A stretch of 29,807 nucleotides of DNA, taken from NCBI GenBank assembly GCA_035253825.1, contig DATFBM010000024.1, positions 1 through 29,807 on the forward strand, given 5' to 3'. The DNA comes from JACCTH01 sp035253825. GTDB taxonomy: Bacteria; Actinomycetota; Acidimicrobiia; Spongiisociales; ZC4RG35. The stretch's first letter is position 1. The number at the start of each line of letters is the position of its first letter. The translations under genes were made by a program, and so were the position numbers. The notes below the pieces were generated by a model. The model was not told the DNA's origin. It saw only the letters and a program-made list of their open reading frames with translations, and searched no databases. Below are positions 13,671 through 20,862 of the stretch, one piece after another.

Positions 13671-14792
13671 ATGCTCGACTCTTATCGAAAGGCGATTTCG
13701 GCTGGATGGACCGATCAACGCTTTGTCGAACTCGTCGAGGGCCTCGACCGCGACGTCGCCGAGATTGCCGGCCACGGATTCTCGATCACTCCTCTGACCC
13801 GCCAGCCCCGCCTGGGTGCTGCCCTCGGGCTTGAGGCAAGCCTCTGGGTCAAAGACGACACCGACAACGTCGGTGGATCGCATAAGGCCCGCCACCTCTT
13901 TGGCACGATGCTGCATCTGGCGGTGGAGGAGAACTCGAGCGGCGACCTGGCGATTGCCTCGTGCGGCAACGCCGCTCTCGCCGCAGCGGTGGTCGCCAAG
14001 GCCGCCAAGCGTCCGATCCAGGTTTTCGTCCCTGCCTGGGCGGACCGATCGATCACCGCCGCCCTCAAGGAGTTGGACGCCAGGGTGGTGGTGAGTAAGC
14101 GCCTCGACTCGACTATCGGCGATCCCACCGTCGAGGGGATGCAAAAAGCCATTCGAAAGGGAGCCACTCCCTTTTCGGTGCAGGGACCCTTCACGCCCAC
14201 GGCCCTCGACGGCGGCCGCACCATCGGTTGGGAGCTAGCCGAGCAGCTGGCCCTCGCTCGAGTCGAGGGATCGGTGGCCTTATTCGTTCAAGTCGGAGGC
14301 GGGGCCTTGGCCGCATCGGTCTGGCAAGGCCTCAACGAAGGCATCCGCGAACAATGGCTGTCGGCCGATCCGGTGCTCAACACCGTTCAGACCGAATCCT
14401 CGGCGCCGTTGAACCGGGCGTGGCGGCTGCTGCGGGAGACTTCCGAGGATCGGCTGGAGCAGGCAGAGAATGCCCGCTCGACCCCGGACAAGTTCATGTG
14501 GCCTTGGGAAGCTGTTGGTACCTCCAAGGCGTCGGGAATCCTCGACGATGTCACCTACGACTGGTTGCCAGTGGTGGAAGCGATGCTGGCCTCGGGGGGC
14601 CGCCCGCATGTGATCCCCGAGAGTCTGGTCGAGAGTGGTCATCGGCTGGCAGTCGAGGAAACCCGAATCGCCGCCGATCACACCGGCACCGCCGGGCTGG
14701 CAGCGCTCCTGGATCCAACCATCGCCGAGGACTATTCGAGTGAGGACCACGTCGTGGTGTTCTTCACCGGTCGTCAACGAGAAGCCACCTGA
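13671..14792 (+). CDS. Fold-type-II PLP ammonia-lyase/threonine synthase-like enzyme
   Basis: At least 373 residues of the threonine synthase/diaminopropionate ammonia-lyase superfamily. The Schiff-base lysine is probably Lys72 in GGSHKARH, the substrate loop is SCGNAALA (97-104), the phosphate loop is QVGGGALA (about 207-214), and the C-terminal TGTAGLAAL suits the fold. In frame upstream of ATG 13671 the sequence reads NPFIRYRW, which looks like a conserved start region of such enzymes. The open frame goes back to a stop at 13590 but offers only a CTG (13614) as a possible start, which would overlap the previous gene by 20 bases. I give the ATG, with the true start in doubt. By context it may act like E. 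coli YgeX, releasing ammonia from 2,3-diaminopropionate or a similar acid to give pyruvate. That is inference; a serine or threonine dehydratase is equally possible. Confidence 0.7.
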   Translation: MLDSYRKAISAGWTDQRFVELVEGLDRDVAEIAGHGFSITPLTRQPRLGAALGLEASLWVKDDTDNVGGSHKARHLFGTMLHLAVEENSSGDLAIASCGNAALAAAVVAKAAKRPIQVFVPAWADRSITAALKELDARVVVSKRLDSTIGDPTVEGMQKAIRKGATPFSVQGPFTPTALDGGRTIGWELAEQLALARVEGSVALFVQVGGGALAASVWQGLNEGIREQWLSADPVLNTVQTESSAPLNRAWRLLRETSEDRLEQAENARSTPDKFMWPWEAVGTSKASGILDDVTYDWLPVVEAMLASGGRPHVIPESLVESGHRLAVEETRIAADHTGTAGLAALLDPTIAEDYSSEDHVVVFFTGRQREAT

Positions 14793-14816
14793 GGTGATTC
14801 CTACACTCGCCCGACG

Positions 14817-15656
14817 ATGACGGTGGTGCGAGCCGCCCTGGTTCAGTCGGAGTGGACCGGCGACAAGGAATCGATGATCGAGAAGAACCTCGATTACGCC
14901 CGCAAGGCCGCGGCTGAGGGGGCACAAGTCCTGTGCTTCCAGGAGATCTTCACCACTCCCTATTTCTGCAACGTTCAAGACGCCAAGTTCTATGACACCG
15001 CCGAGGAGATTCCGTCGGGTCCAACCATCTCACGCGTCGGCGATCTTGCCCGCGAGACAGGAATGGTCGTGATCGCACCGATCTTCGAGAAGGTGGACGA
15101 GGGCACCTTCTACAACACCGCCGCCGTCATCGATGCCGACGGCTCGTTCTTGGGGATCTATCGCAAGACCCACATTCCCCAGGTCGAAGGCTTTTGGGAG
15201 AAGTTCTATTTCCGGCCGGGAAACCTCGGTTATCCGGTATTCGACACCGCCATCGGCCGGATCGGGGTCTACATCTGTTACGACCGCCACTTCCCGGAAG
15301 GCTGGCGAGTGCTGGGATTGAAAGGGGCCAAGCTGGTCTTCAATCCCTCGGCCACCACCAGGGGCCATTCCAAATATCTATGGGAGCTCGAGCAACCGGC
15401 GGCCGCCGTTGCCAACGAGTATTTCGTGGGAGCTATCAATCGCGTCGGCCGGGAGAATCTCACGGACACCGACTACTACGGCTCCTCTTACTTCTGTTCC
15501 CCGCGGGGTCAGATCATCGATGGAACCGCTTCCGATACGAAGGACGAGGTGGTGATCAGGGACCTCGACATGAATTTGATCGAGGAGGTCCGGAGGCACT
15601 GGGCGTTCTATCGGGATCGTCGCCCCGAGGTATACGGGGAAATCTCCGGCTCGTGA
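14817..15656 (+). CDS. Beta-ureidopropionase/N-carbamoyl amidohydrolase-like C-N hydrolase
   Basis: A 279-residue nitrilase-superfamily enzyme of the N-carbamoyl-beta-alanine/N-carbamoylputrescine amidase type. The triad is Glu43 (FQEIF), Lys117 (YRKTHIP) and Cys154 (ICYDRHFPEGWR). Other family marks are CFQEIFTTPYFC, FWEKFYFRPGN, NPSATTRG, VGAINRVG and YGSSYF. Length is normal. It should hydrolyse the carbamoyl group from a ureido compound in the cytoplasm, releasing CO2 and ammonia. It is clearly distinct from the D-carbamoylase-like enzyme of the divergent operon, so the island has two such hydrolases. The start ATG lies 24 bases after the PLP gene; a GAGGTGA is present but about 20 bases upstream of it. 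Its stop overlaps the GTG of the deaminase gene (GTGA), so these are coupled. Confidence 0.85.
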   Translation: MTVVRAALVQSEWTGDKESMIEKNLDYARKAAAEGAQVLCFQEIFTTPYFCNVQDAKFYDTAEEIPSGPTISRVGDLARETGMVVIAPIFEKVDEGTFYNTAAVIDADGSFLGIYRKTHIPQVEGFWEKFYFRPGNLGYPVFDTAIGRIGVYICYDRHFPEGWRVLGLKGAKLVFNPSATTRGHSKYLWELEQPAAAVANEYFVGAINRVGRENLTDTDYYGSSYFCSPRGQIIDGTASDTKDEVVIRDLDMNLIEEVRRHWAFYRDRRPEVYGEISGS

Positions 15657-16216
15657 CGTTCCCCGCCATCGCCCTCGAACTTCCGCCCTGGATTCACGAC
15701 ATTTGCGAACCGGGCTCGCTGTATCCATCGATCGAGGACCGGATCGACTTCACGTTCACCCTGGCCCGCAACAACTTTGAGAGGGAGACTGGAGGACCCT
15801 TCGGAGCCGCGGTCTTCGACCGCGAGGGGCGTTTGCTGGCCCCGGGCGTCAACCTCGTGGTGCCGACGAACATCGCCGCCGCCCACGCCGAGATCATGGC
15901 GATAGGAATTGCCGGACGGGTAGTGGGAAGCTTCGATCTCGGTCCCACCGAACTCGTGGCCTCCACCGACCCTTGCGCCATGTGCCTGGGAGCCGTTCCC
16001 TGGTCCGGGGTCCATCGCCTGGTCTGCGGGGCCCGGACCGAGGACGCCGCCGCCATCGGCTTCGAGGAAGGCGATCGAATGGCCGACTGGGTGGAAAGAT
16101 TGGAAAGCAGGGGGATCGAGGTCATCCGCGAGGTCAAGCGCGCCGAAGGCGCCGCTCTCCTCTCCGACTACGCCCGAAGCGGGGGTGTCATTTACAACGG
16201 TCGGGCCGCGGGGTGA
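15653..16216 (+). CDS. Guanine deaminase-like cytidine-deaminase-fold enzyme
   Basis: A 187-residue zinc deaminase. The zinc and proton-shuttle motifs are His78-Ala-Glu80 (AHAEIMAI) and Cys108/Cys111 (DPCAMCLGAV). GGPFGAAVFD (about 47-56) and DAAAIGFEEG (about residues 130-140) resemble B. subtilis guanine deaminase GuaD. The C-terminal LLSDYARSGG matches the place where GuaD swaps a tail between subunits. The expected reaction is guanine to xanthine plus ammonia, which would feed the xanthine dehydrogenase encoded just downstream. An N-terminal extension of about 30 residues before the usual start (LPPWIHDICEP) is unusual. The GTG start at 15653 overlaps the previous stop, and the stop overlaps the next start, both as GTGA. 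A role on another aminated purine or on a tRNA or nucleoside is less likely given the neighbours. Confidence 0.75.
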   Translation: MTFPAIALELPPWIHDICEPGSLYPSIEDRIDFTFTLARNNFERETGGPFGAAVFDREGRLLAPGVNLVVPTNIAAAHAEIMAIGIAGRVVGSFDLGPTELVASTDPCAMCLGAVPWSGVHRLVCGARTEDAAAIGFEEGDRMADWVERLESRGIEVIREVKRAEGAALLSDYARSGGVIYNGRAAG

Positions 16217-17601
16217 AGCTGCACGAAGTCCAACAGCATCGTCTGAGATTCGAGCGGTACCTACAGCCGGATTCAGTTCCCGAGGCTCTGGAGATGCTGG
16301 CCGCCCATCGAGGAAGCAGCCGTCTCATCGCCGGAGGAACCGACTTGTTGCTGGAGATGGCTCGAGGCCAGCGTCCCGAAGTTGACACCTTGATCGACAC
16401 GAGCCGCATCTCAGACCTTCAGCAGATCGAGGTGGTCGGCGAGGAAATCCTTATTGGAGCGGGTGTCACTCACAACGAGATTGTGCTCTCCTCCGTTGTC
16501 GTCGATCGGGCGCTCCCTCTCGCCCAGGCGTGCTGGGAGGTGGGCTCACCGCAGCTTCGCAACCGGGCGACGGTGGTCGGGAATCTGGTCACCGCCTCGC
16601 CGGCCAACGACACCATCACCCCGCTACGGGCGCTGGGAACGACGCTCGAGATCTCCTCCACCGCCGGCAGTCGCAGGGTCGACCTTGGAGAATTTCACCG
16701 CGGCGTCCGCCAGATCGACATGGCCGATGACGAGATGGTCACCCGTCTTCGAGTCCGGGCCATGGGCTCAGATGAACGCGGAATCTTTGTCAAGGTTGGC
16801 CTTCGCAAGGCCCAGGCGATTTCGGTGATTCATCTGGCGCTAGTGCTCGGCTTCGATGGCGAAGCGGTCTCTTCGGCCGCGATCGCCCTGGGGAGCGTCG
16901 CGCCCACGATCATCCGGGCCCAGGAAGCCGAATCGTTCTTGCAGGGCAAGGGTCTCGATTCCGAGACCATCGCCGAAACCGCCCGTCTGGTGGCACATCT
17001 TCCGAGGCCAATTGACGACGTCCGCGCCACGGCCGCCTATCGGAGGACGGAACTGGAGCGAATGACAGTCCGGGGTCTTCGGGCGCTGGCCGGTGGCGAG
17101 CAGGCCGCATTTTTTCCCAAGGATCCGGTGACCCTGGGACGGCGCCGTCCTACTCCAAACCGCACGACGGTCAACGGTCTCACCACCAGCCCACCCGATT
17201 CCAACTCGACCCTGCTCGACTGGCTGCGGGAGATCGGGCTGACCGGCAGCAAGGAAGGATGTGCCGAGGGTGAGTGCGGAGCCTGCACCGTCTTCCTCGA
17301 CGGAGTGGCGGTCATGGCCTGTCTGGTCCCGGCCGGGCGGGCAGCCGGAGCCGAGATCACCACAATCGAGGGGCTGGCAGCAGCCGATGGGCTACATCCG
17401 TTGCAACAGGCGTTTCTCGATCAAGGCTCGGTGCAGTGTGGCTTTTGCATTCCTGGCTTCTTGATGTCGGGAGCGAAGCTGCTCGAAGAAAAGCCGGCGC
17501 CGGGACCGGCCGAGATTCGCATCGCCCTCTCCGGAAATCTGTGTCGCTGCACCGGCTACTACAAGATCATCTCCGCGGTGGAACAGGCGGCGGGCAGGTG
17601 A
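16213..17601 (+). CDS. Xanthine dehydrogenase FAD and [2Fe-2S] subunits fused in FAD-first order
   Basis: A 462-residue electron-transfer subunit. The FAD-binding domain comes first (about 12-180, with LIAGGTDLLLEM and RNRATVVGNLVTASPAND), followed by the flavoprotein C-terminal domain (about 185-292). After a linker of about 25 residues comes the [2Fe-2S] domain: Cys350, Cys355, Cys358 and Cys370 for the plant-type cluster, then Cys409, Cys412, Cys444 and Cys446 (CGFCIPG and LCRCTGY) for the second. In eukaryotic and most bacterial fused forms the iron-sulfur domain precedes FAD, so this order probably arose by fusing two separate subunit genes. It passes electrons from the molybdenum subunit encoded next to NAD or another acceptor. 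The start GTG 16213 overlaps the deaminase stop (GTGA), and its own stop overlaps the molybdopterin gene (GTGA). The longer open frame upstream is antisense-free but lies inside the deaminase gene. Confidence 0.85.
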   Translation: MKLHEVQQHRLRFERYLQPDSVPEALEMLAAHRGSSRLIAGGTDLLLEMARGQRPEVDTLIDTSRISDLQQIEVVGEEILIGAGVTHNEIVLSSVVVDRALPLAQACWEVGSPQLRNRATVVGNLVTASPANDTITPLRALGTTLEISSTAGSRRVDLGEFHRGVRQIDMADDEMVTRLRVRAMGSDERGIFVKVGLRKAQAISVIHLALVLGFDGEAVSSAAIALGSVAPTIIRAQEAESFLQGKGLDSETIAETARLVAHLPRPIDDVRATAAYRRTELERMTVRGLRALAGGEQAAFFPKDPVTLGRRRPTPNRTTVNGLTTSPPDSNSTLLDWLREIGLTGSKEGCAEGECGACTVFLDGVAVMACLVPAGRAAGAEITTIEGLAAADGLHPLQQAFLDQGSVQCGFCIPGFLMSGAKLLEEKPAPGPAEIRIALSGNLCRCTGYYKIISAVEQAAGR

Positions 17602-19796
17602 CTCCACGCCTCGATGGTCCCGAGAAGGTCAAGGGGTCCGCCCTCTTCCCGGCCGACATCATTTATCCCGACTTTCTCCACGCCCACATCGTCTTCACCG
17701 ACCAACCGCACGCTCGGCTGGTCAGGCTTGAGGTCGATCAGGCCCTGGCTCAACCAGGAGTAGTTGACGTCCTCACCGCGTCCGATATTCCGGTCAACGA
17801 GTACGGGCTGGTCTTTCGGGATCAGCCGGTCCTGATCGGTCTCGGCAACGATCTCACCTCCGTCGCCGAGAACATTTCGCGTTGGGAGGCAGACCAACTG
17901 TGCGTGGTTATCGCCGAAAGCGTCGAGGCAGCGCAGGCGGGAGCAGCTGCCATCGACGCCGCATGGGAAGAGCTTCCAATCCTGGGCGACATCGACACCT
18001 CCCTCCAGTCGACGCTGATGCTCCATCCCGAGAACGGCCTGGACACCAACGCTTATCACCACCTGCGAATCCGAAAGGGTGACATCGACGCCGGATGGTC
18101 CCAAGCCGAGGTGGTGGTCGAGGGCACTTATGAGGTGCCCTATCAGGAGCATGCCTTCCTTCAGCCCGAGGCGGCGATCTCCTACATCGACGAAGAGGGC
18201 CGGATAACCGTCGAGATCGCCGGCCAATGGACCGTCGAGGACCAGGAGCAAATCGCTCATGCCCTAGATCTCCCGACGGATGCGGTCCGTGTCAAATACC
18301 CCGTCATAGGTGGCGCCTTCGGAGGCCGGGAAGACATGTCGATGCAGATCGTCCTGGCGGCAGCGGCCCGCAAGCTCGCCGGGCGCGGGATCCGACGGCC
18401 GATTCGCTGCCAATGGTCGCGGGAGGAGAGCATCGTCGGACATCACAAGCGTCACCGGGGCCGGATCAAGGCCCGACTGGGGGCGAAACGCGACGGAAAG
18501 ATCGTGGCCGTCGAGGCTGATTGCTACCTGGATGCCGGTGGGTACAACTACACGTCGAACAAGGTGCTCGGCAACCTTCATCTTTGCGTGGGTGGTCCCT
18601 ACGAAATTCCCAACGCTCGCATCGATAGCTACGCCGTCTACACCAACGCCGTCCCCGGAGGGGCCTTTCGCGGATTCGGTGCCCCCCAAGCGGCGTTGGT
18701 GGCAGAGACGCAGATGAACAAGCTGGCGCAGGCGTTGGGCATGGACCCGATTGAGCTGCGCTTGCTGAATAGCCTCCGTGACGGGTCGATTGGCATCACC
18801 CAGGCGGAAATGCCTCTCGGGGTGAGCCTCCCCTCGGTGATCGAGGCCGCCGCTACTGCCGCCTCGGAGGAGTTCGAAGTGGGGACGTTGCGTCCTGTTG
18901 CCACCCTTCCCGCCGACGAGAGCGCCATCCGCCGGGGCAGAGGCTTCGCCTGCGGATACAAGAACGTCGGGTTCTCCTTTGGATTTCCCGAGCGCTGCGA
19001 AGCGACAGTGGAGCTTTTCGGAGACGATGAGGTCGAACGGGCGATCCTCTACCACGGCGCCGCCGAAGTCGGCCAAGGGTCGCACACCGCCCTGCGGCAG
19101 ATGACGGCGATGGCCATCGGCATCGACTACGAGCAGGTGGAAACCGTCTATTCCGACACCGCCACCTCGGGCGACTCCGGATCGGCTTCGGCCTCCCGGC
19201 TCACCTGGATGTCAGGTAACTCAATCCTCGGGGCGGTGGAGGAAGCAACCAAGAAGTGGAACGACGGCGAGCGACCCGCCCGGGGCGAATTCCGCTTCGT
19301 CCCCCCTCCCACCGAGACGTTGGATCCGGTCACGGGAGAGGGACAGCCCAACTTTGCGTACGGGTATGTGGCCGAGGTGGTTGACCTATCCGTCGACATC
19401 GAGACAGGTCATATCCGCGTCGACCGGGTCATCTGCGCCAACGACGTCGGCCGCGTGATCAATAGGACCCTGGCCGAGGGACAGGTGGAGGGAGCGATCG
19501 TGCAGGCGCATGGATACGCCATTACGGAGGACTTGCAGGTGAAGGACGCTCGCATCACCAATCCCCGCCTATCGGCGTATCTCATCCCTGGGATCGATGA
19601 CATTCCCGCCCAAGTACGCACCATCCTCCTTGAACACCCCGACCCCCGCGGCCCCTGGGGGGTCCGGGGGATGGCCGAGATGCCGCTCGTTCCCTACGCG
19701 GCGGCGGTGGTCGCCGCCCTTCACGACGCCACCGGGGTTTGGTTTCATCAACTGCCCCTGACCCCTTCCCGCGTCCTCGCCGGCTTGGCCGACTGA
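17598..19796 (+). CDS. Xanthine dehydrogenase molybdopterin-binding subunit
   Basis: A 732-residue molybdenum hydroxylase large subunit without iron-sulfur or FAD domains; these are supplied by the coupled upstream gene. The N-terminal hammerhead domain (about 1-110) opens with RLDGPEKVKGSALFPADI. The cofactor-binding part has GQWTVEDQEQIA, GGAFGGREDMS, GGAFRGFGAPQA, GAAEVGQGSHT, GDSGSASASR and, near the end, GVRGMAEMPLVP with Glu694 as the likely catalytic base. Relatives usually have GMGE here, so Ala replaces the Gly before the Glu. Likely reaction: oxidation of hypoxanthine or xanthine, fed by the adenine and guanine deaminases of the same region. It is not a copy of the fused enzyme on the minus strand; the two belong to different branches. 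The GTG start overlaps the previous stop by 4 bases. The stop is 1 base from the first hairpin repeat. Confidence 0.85.
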   Translation: MTPRLDGPEKVKGSALFPADIIYPDFLHAHIVFTDQPHARLVRLEVDQALAQPGVVDVLTASDIPVNEYGLVFRDQPVLIGLGNDLTSVAENISRWEADQLCVVIAESVEAAQAGAAAIDAAWEELPILGDIDTSLQSTLMLHPENGLDTNAYHHLRIRKGDIDAGWSQAEVVVEGTYEVPYQEHAFLQPEAAISYIDEEGRITVEIAGQWTVEDQEQIAHALDLPTDAVRVKYPVIGGAFGGREDMSMQIVLAAAARKLAGRGIRRPIRCQWSREESIVGHHKRHRGRIKARLGAKRDGKIVAVEADCYLDAGGYNYTSNKVLGNLHLCVGGPYEIPNARIDSYAVYTNAVPGGAFRGFGAPQAALVAETQMNKLAQALGMDPIELRLLNSLRDGSIGITQAEMPLGVSLPSVIEAAATAASEEFEVGTLRPVATLPADESAIRRGRGFACGYKNVGFSFGFPERCEATVELFGDDEVERAILYHGAAEVGQGSHTALRQMTAMAIGIDYEQVETVYSDTATSGDSGSASASRLTWMSGNSILGAVEEATKKWNDGERPARGEFRFVPPPTETLDPVTGEGQPNFAYGYVAEVVDLSVDIETGHIRVDRVICANDVGRVINRTLAEGQVEGAIVQAHGYAITEDLQVKDARITNPRLSAYLIPGIDDIPAQVRTILLEHPDPRGPWGVRGMAEMPLVPYAAAVVAALHDATGVWFHQLPLTPSRVLAGLAD

Positions 19797-19797
19797 A

Positions 19798-19849
19798 CCT
19801 CAAACTGTGAGGATTTACGCGGCCCCAGGCCGCGTAAATCCTCACAGTT
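19798..19849. repeat. Hairpin repeat, copy 1 (left of the DUF559 gene)
   Basis: A 22-base perfect inverted repeat (19803-19824 and 19828-19849) around the loop CCA, with the core GTGAGGATTTACGCGGCC. It begins 1 base after the stop of the molybdopterin subunit. The 49 bases 19798-19846 recur without a mismatch at 20794-20842. There is no T run after the stem, so simple intrinsic termination is not obvious; a mobile-palindrome, transcript-end or protein-binding role is possible. Confidence 0.9.
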
Positions 19850-19893
19850 ACAGACCCCTTCCTCGGCGAGCCCCGCTTTGCCAAGATTGGTCA

Positions 19894-20793
19894 GTGGATA
19901 TCGTTAAGTTCTATCAAGAAGCGTCAAATAATTATGGGATGGTGGATCGCGCCACTGTTCTGGAGGCCGGAGGAAGTGATGATTTCATTCAGGTACGGCT
20001 TCAAAACCGAATCTGGAGGGCGGTGCACTCGGGCGTTTATTTACTTGGCGCAGCACCACTTACTTGGCGGGGCCGCCTCCGGGCAGCGACGCTGGCTTGC
20101 GGGCCCGATTCGCTTATCTCCCATCGCACCGCCGCTCAGCTCTGGGGGCTTGATCTCCCGCGTTTTCCACGCATCGAAGTCACTGTGCCGTATACCCACG
20201 GACCCACTCCGGAGGGCCTTCTGGTGCATCGGACCAGGCGACGAATGGTTCGCGCCGAAATCGATGCAATTCCTGTGACCCCAACCGAGCGCGCAATCCT
20301 CGACTGCGCATGGATGATGTCAACCCCCGGCGTAGAGCTTCTGTACGACAGCGCTATCCGACAACGATTGTTGTCCCCGTTTTCGATGGCCGACTGTTTG
20401 GCCGAGTTCGGAACAAAGGGTGTGCGCGGTAGGCACAAGGTGGCATCGGTCTTGGACAGCCGGCGAGTGGGAAGCCCACTTGGCAGCGCGGCTGAGACCC
20501 AAGCATTGAGGTTGATCCAAGAAGCTGGGGTCGAGGAACCGGTAAGGCAGTTTGTCGTGATATTGCCGGACGGTTCTACTGCCTTGTTGGATTTCGCCTG
20601 GCCCCATCGATTGAAGGCCATTGAGATCGACGGGCTCGTCGCCCATGCCACCGCCAGACAGCTGGAATTGGACCTGATACGTCAGAACCTGCTATTTGAG
20701 ATTGGTTGGCAGCTACGCCGCTTCGCGGCCAGGACTGTCCAACGACAACCGGCGCTGGTCCGAGCCGATATCGCTGCCTTCCTTGCCGCCTGA
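19894..20793 (+). CDS. AbiEi-like/DUF559 protein bracketed by hairpin repeats
   Basis: A 299-residue protein common in actinobacteria. The N-terminal part (about 1-85) resembles the AbiEi-type antitoxin winged-helix region: MVDRATVLEAGG, LQNRIWRAVHSGVYLLG, LISHRTAAQLWGL. The C-terminal part (about 195-290) looks like the DUF559/Vsr-type nuclease-like fold: LLDFAWPHRLKAIEIDG, then QLELDLIRQNLLFEIGWQLRRF. Its probable acidic residues are Asp in LLDFAW and the Glu/Asp of EIDG. Nuclease activity is inferred from fold resemblance only. The GTG at 19894 is preferred to the GTG inside the repeat (19807), which is in frame but lies in the hairpin; ATG 19939 is another choice. The first 60 bases are noticeably AT-richer than the flanking genes (AAATAATTATGGG), which suggests transfer. 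It separates the xanthine dehydrogenase operon from adenine deaminase, and its stop directly touches the second repeat. Confidence 0.65.
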   Translation: MDIVKFYQEASNNYGMVDRATVLEAGGSDDFIQVRLQNRIWRAVHSGVYLLGAAPLTWRGRLRAATLACGPDSLISHRTAAQLWGLDLPRFPRIEVTVPYTHGPTPEGLLVHRTRRRMVRAEIDAIPVTPTERAILDCAWMMSTPGVELLYDSAIRQRLLSPFSMADCLAEFGTKGVRGRHKVASVLDSRRVGSPLGSAAETQALRLIQEAGVEEPVRQFVVILPDGSTALLDFAWPHRLKAIEIDGLVAHATARQLELDLIRQNLLFEIGWQLRRFAARTVQRQPALVRADIAAFLAA

Positions 20794-20842
20794 CCTCAAA
20801 CTGTGAGGATTTACGCGGCCCCAGGCCGCGTAAATCCTCACA
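20794..20842. repeat. Hairpin repeat, copy 2 (right of the DUF559 gene)
   Basis: Identical over all 49 bases to 19798-19846 and in the same orientation. The stem is 19 base pairs (20802-20820 with 20824-20842) around the loop CCA; the outer pairs of copy 1 are lost because AAAG follows. It begins right after the TGA of the DUF559 gene, just as copy 1 begins 1 base after a stop. Adenine deaminase starts 20 bases downstream. Confidence 0.9.
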
Positions 20843-20862
20843 AAAGCGTCTACCGTCCCGGC

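Noticed and set aside
15973..16212. 80-codon upstream extension of the FAD/[2Fe-2S] gene
   Set aside because: It lies inside the deaminase gene in another frame, is Arg/Gly-rich, and the GTG at 16213 in a GTGA overlap fits the FAD domain start.
19798..20842. CRISPR array or insertion-sequence ends
   Set aside because: Only two copies nearly 1 kb apart, each self-complementary, with a DUF559-type gene and no Cas or DDE transposase.
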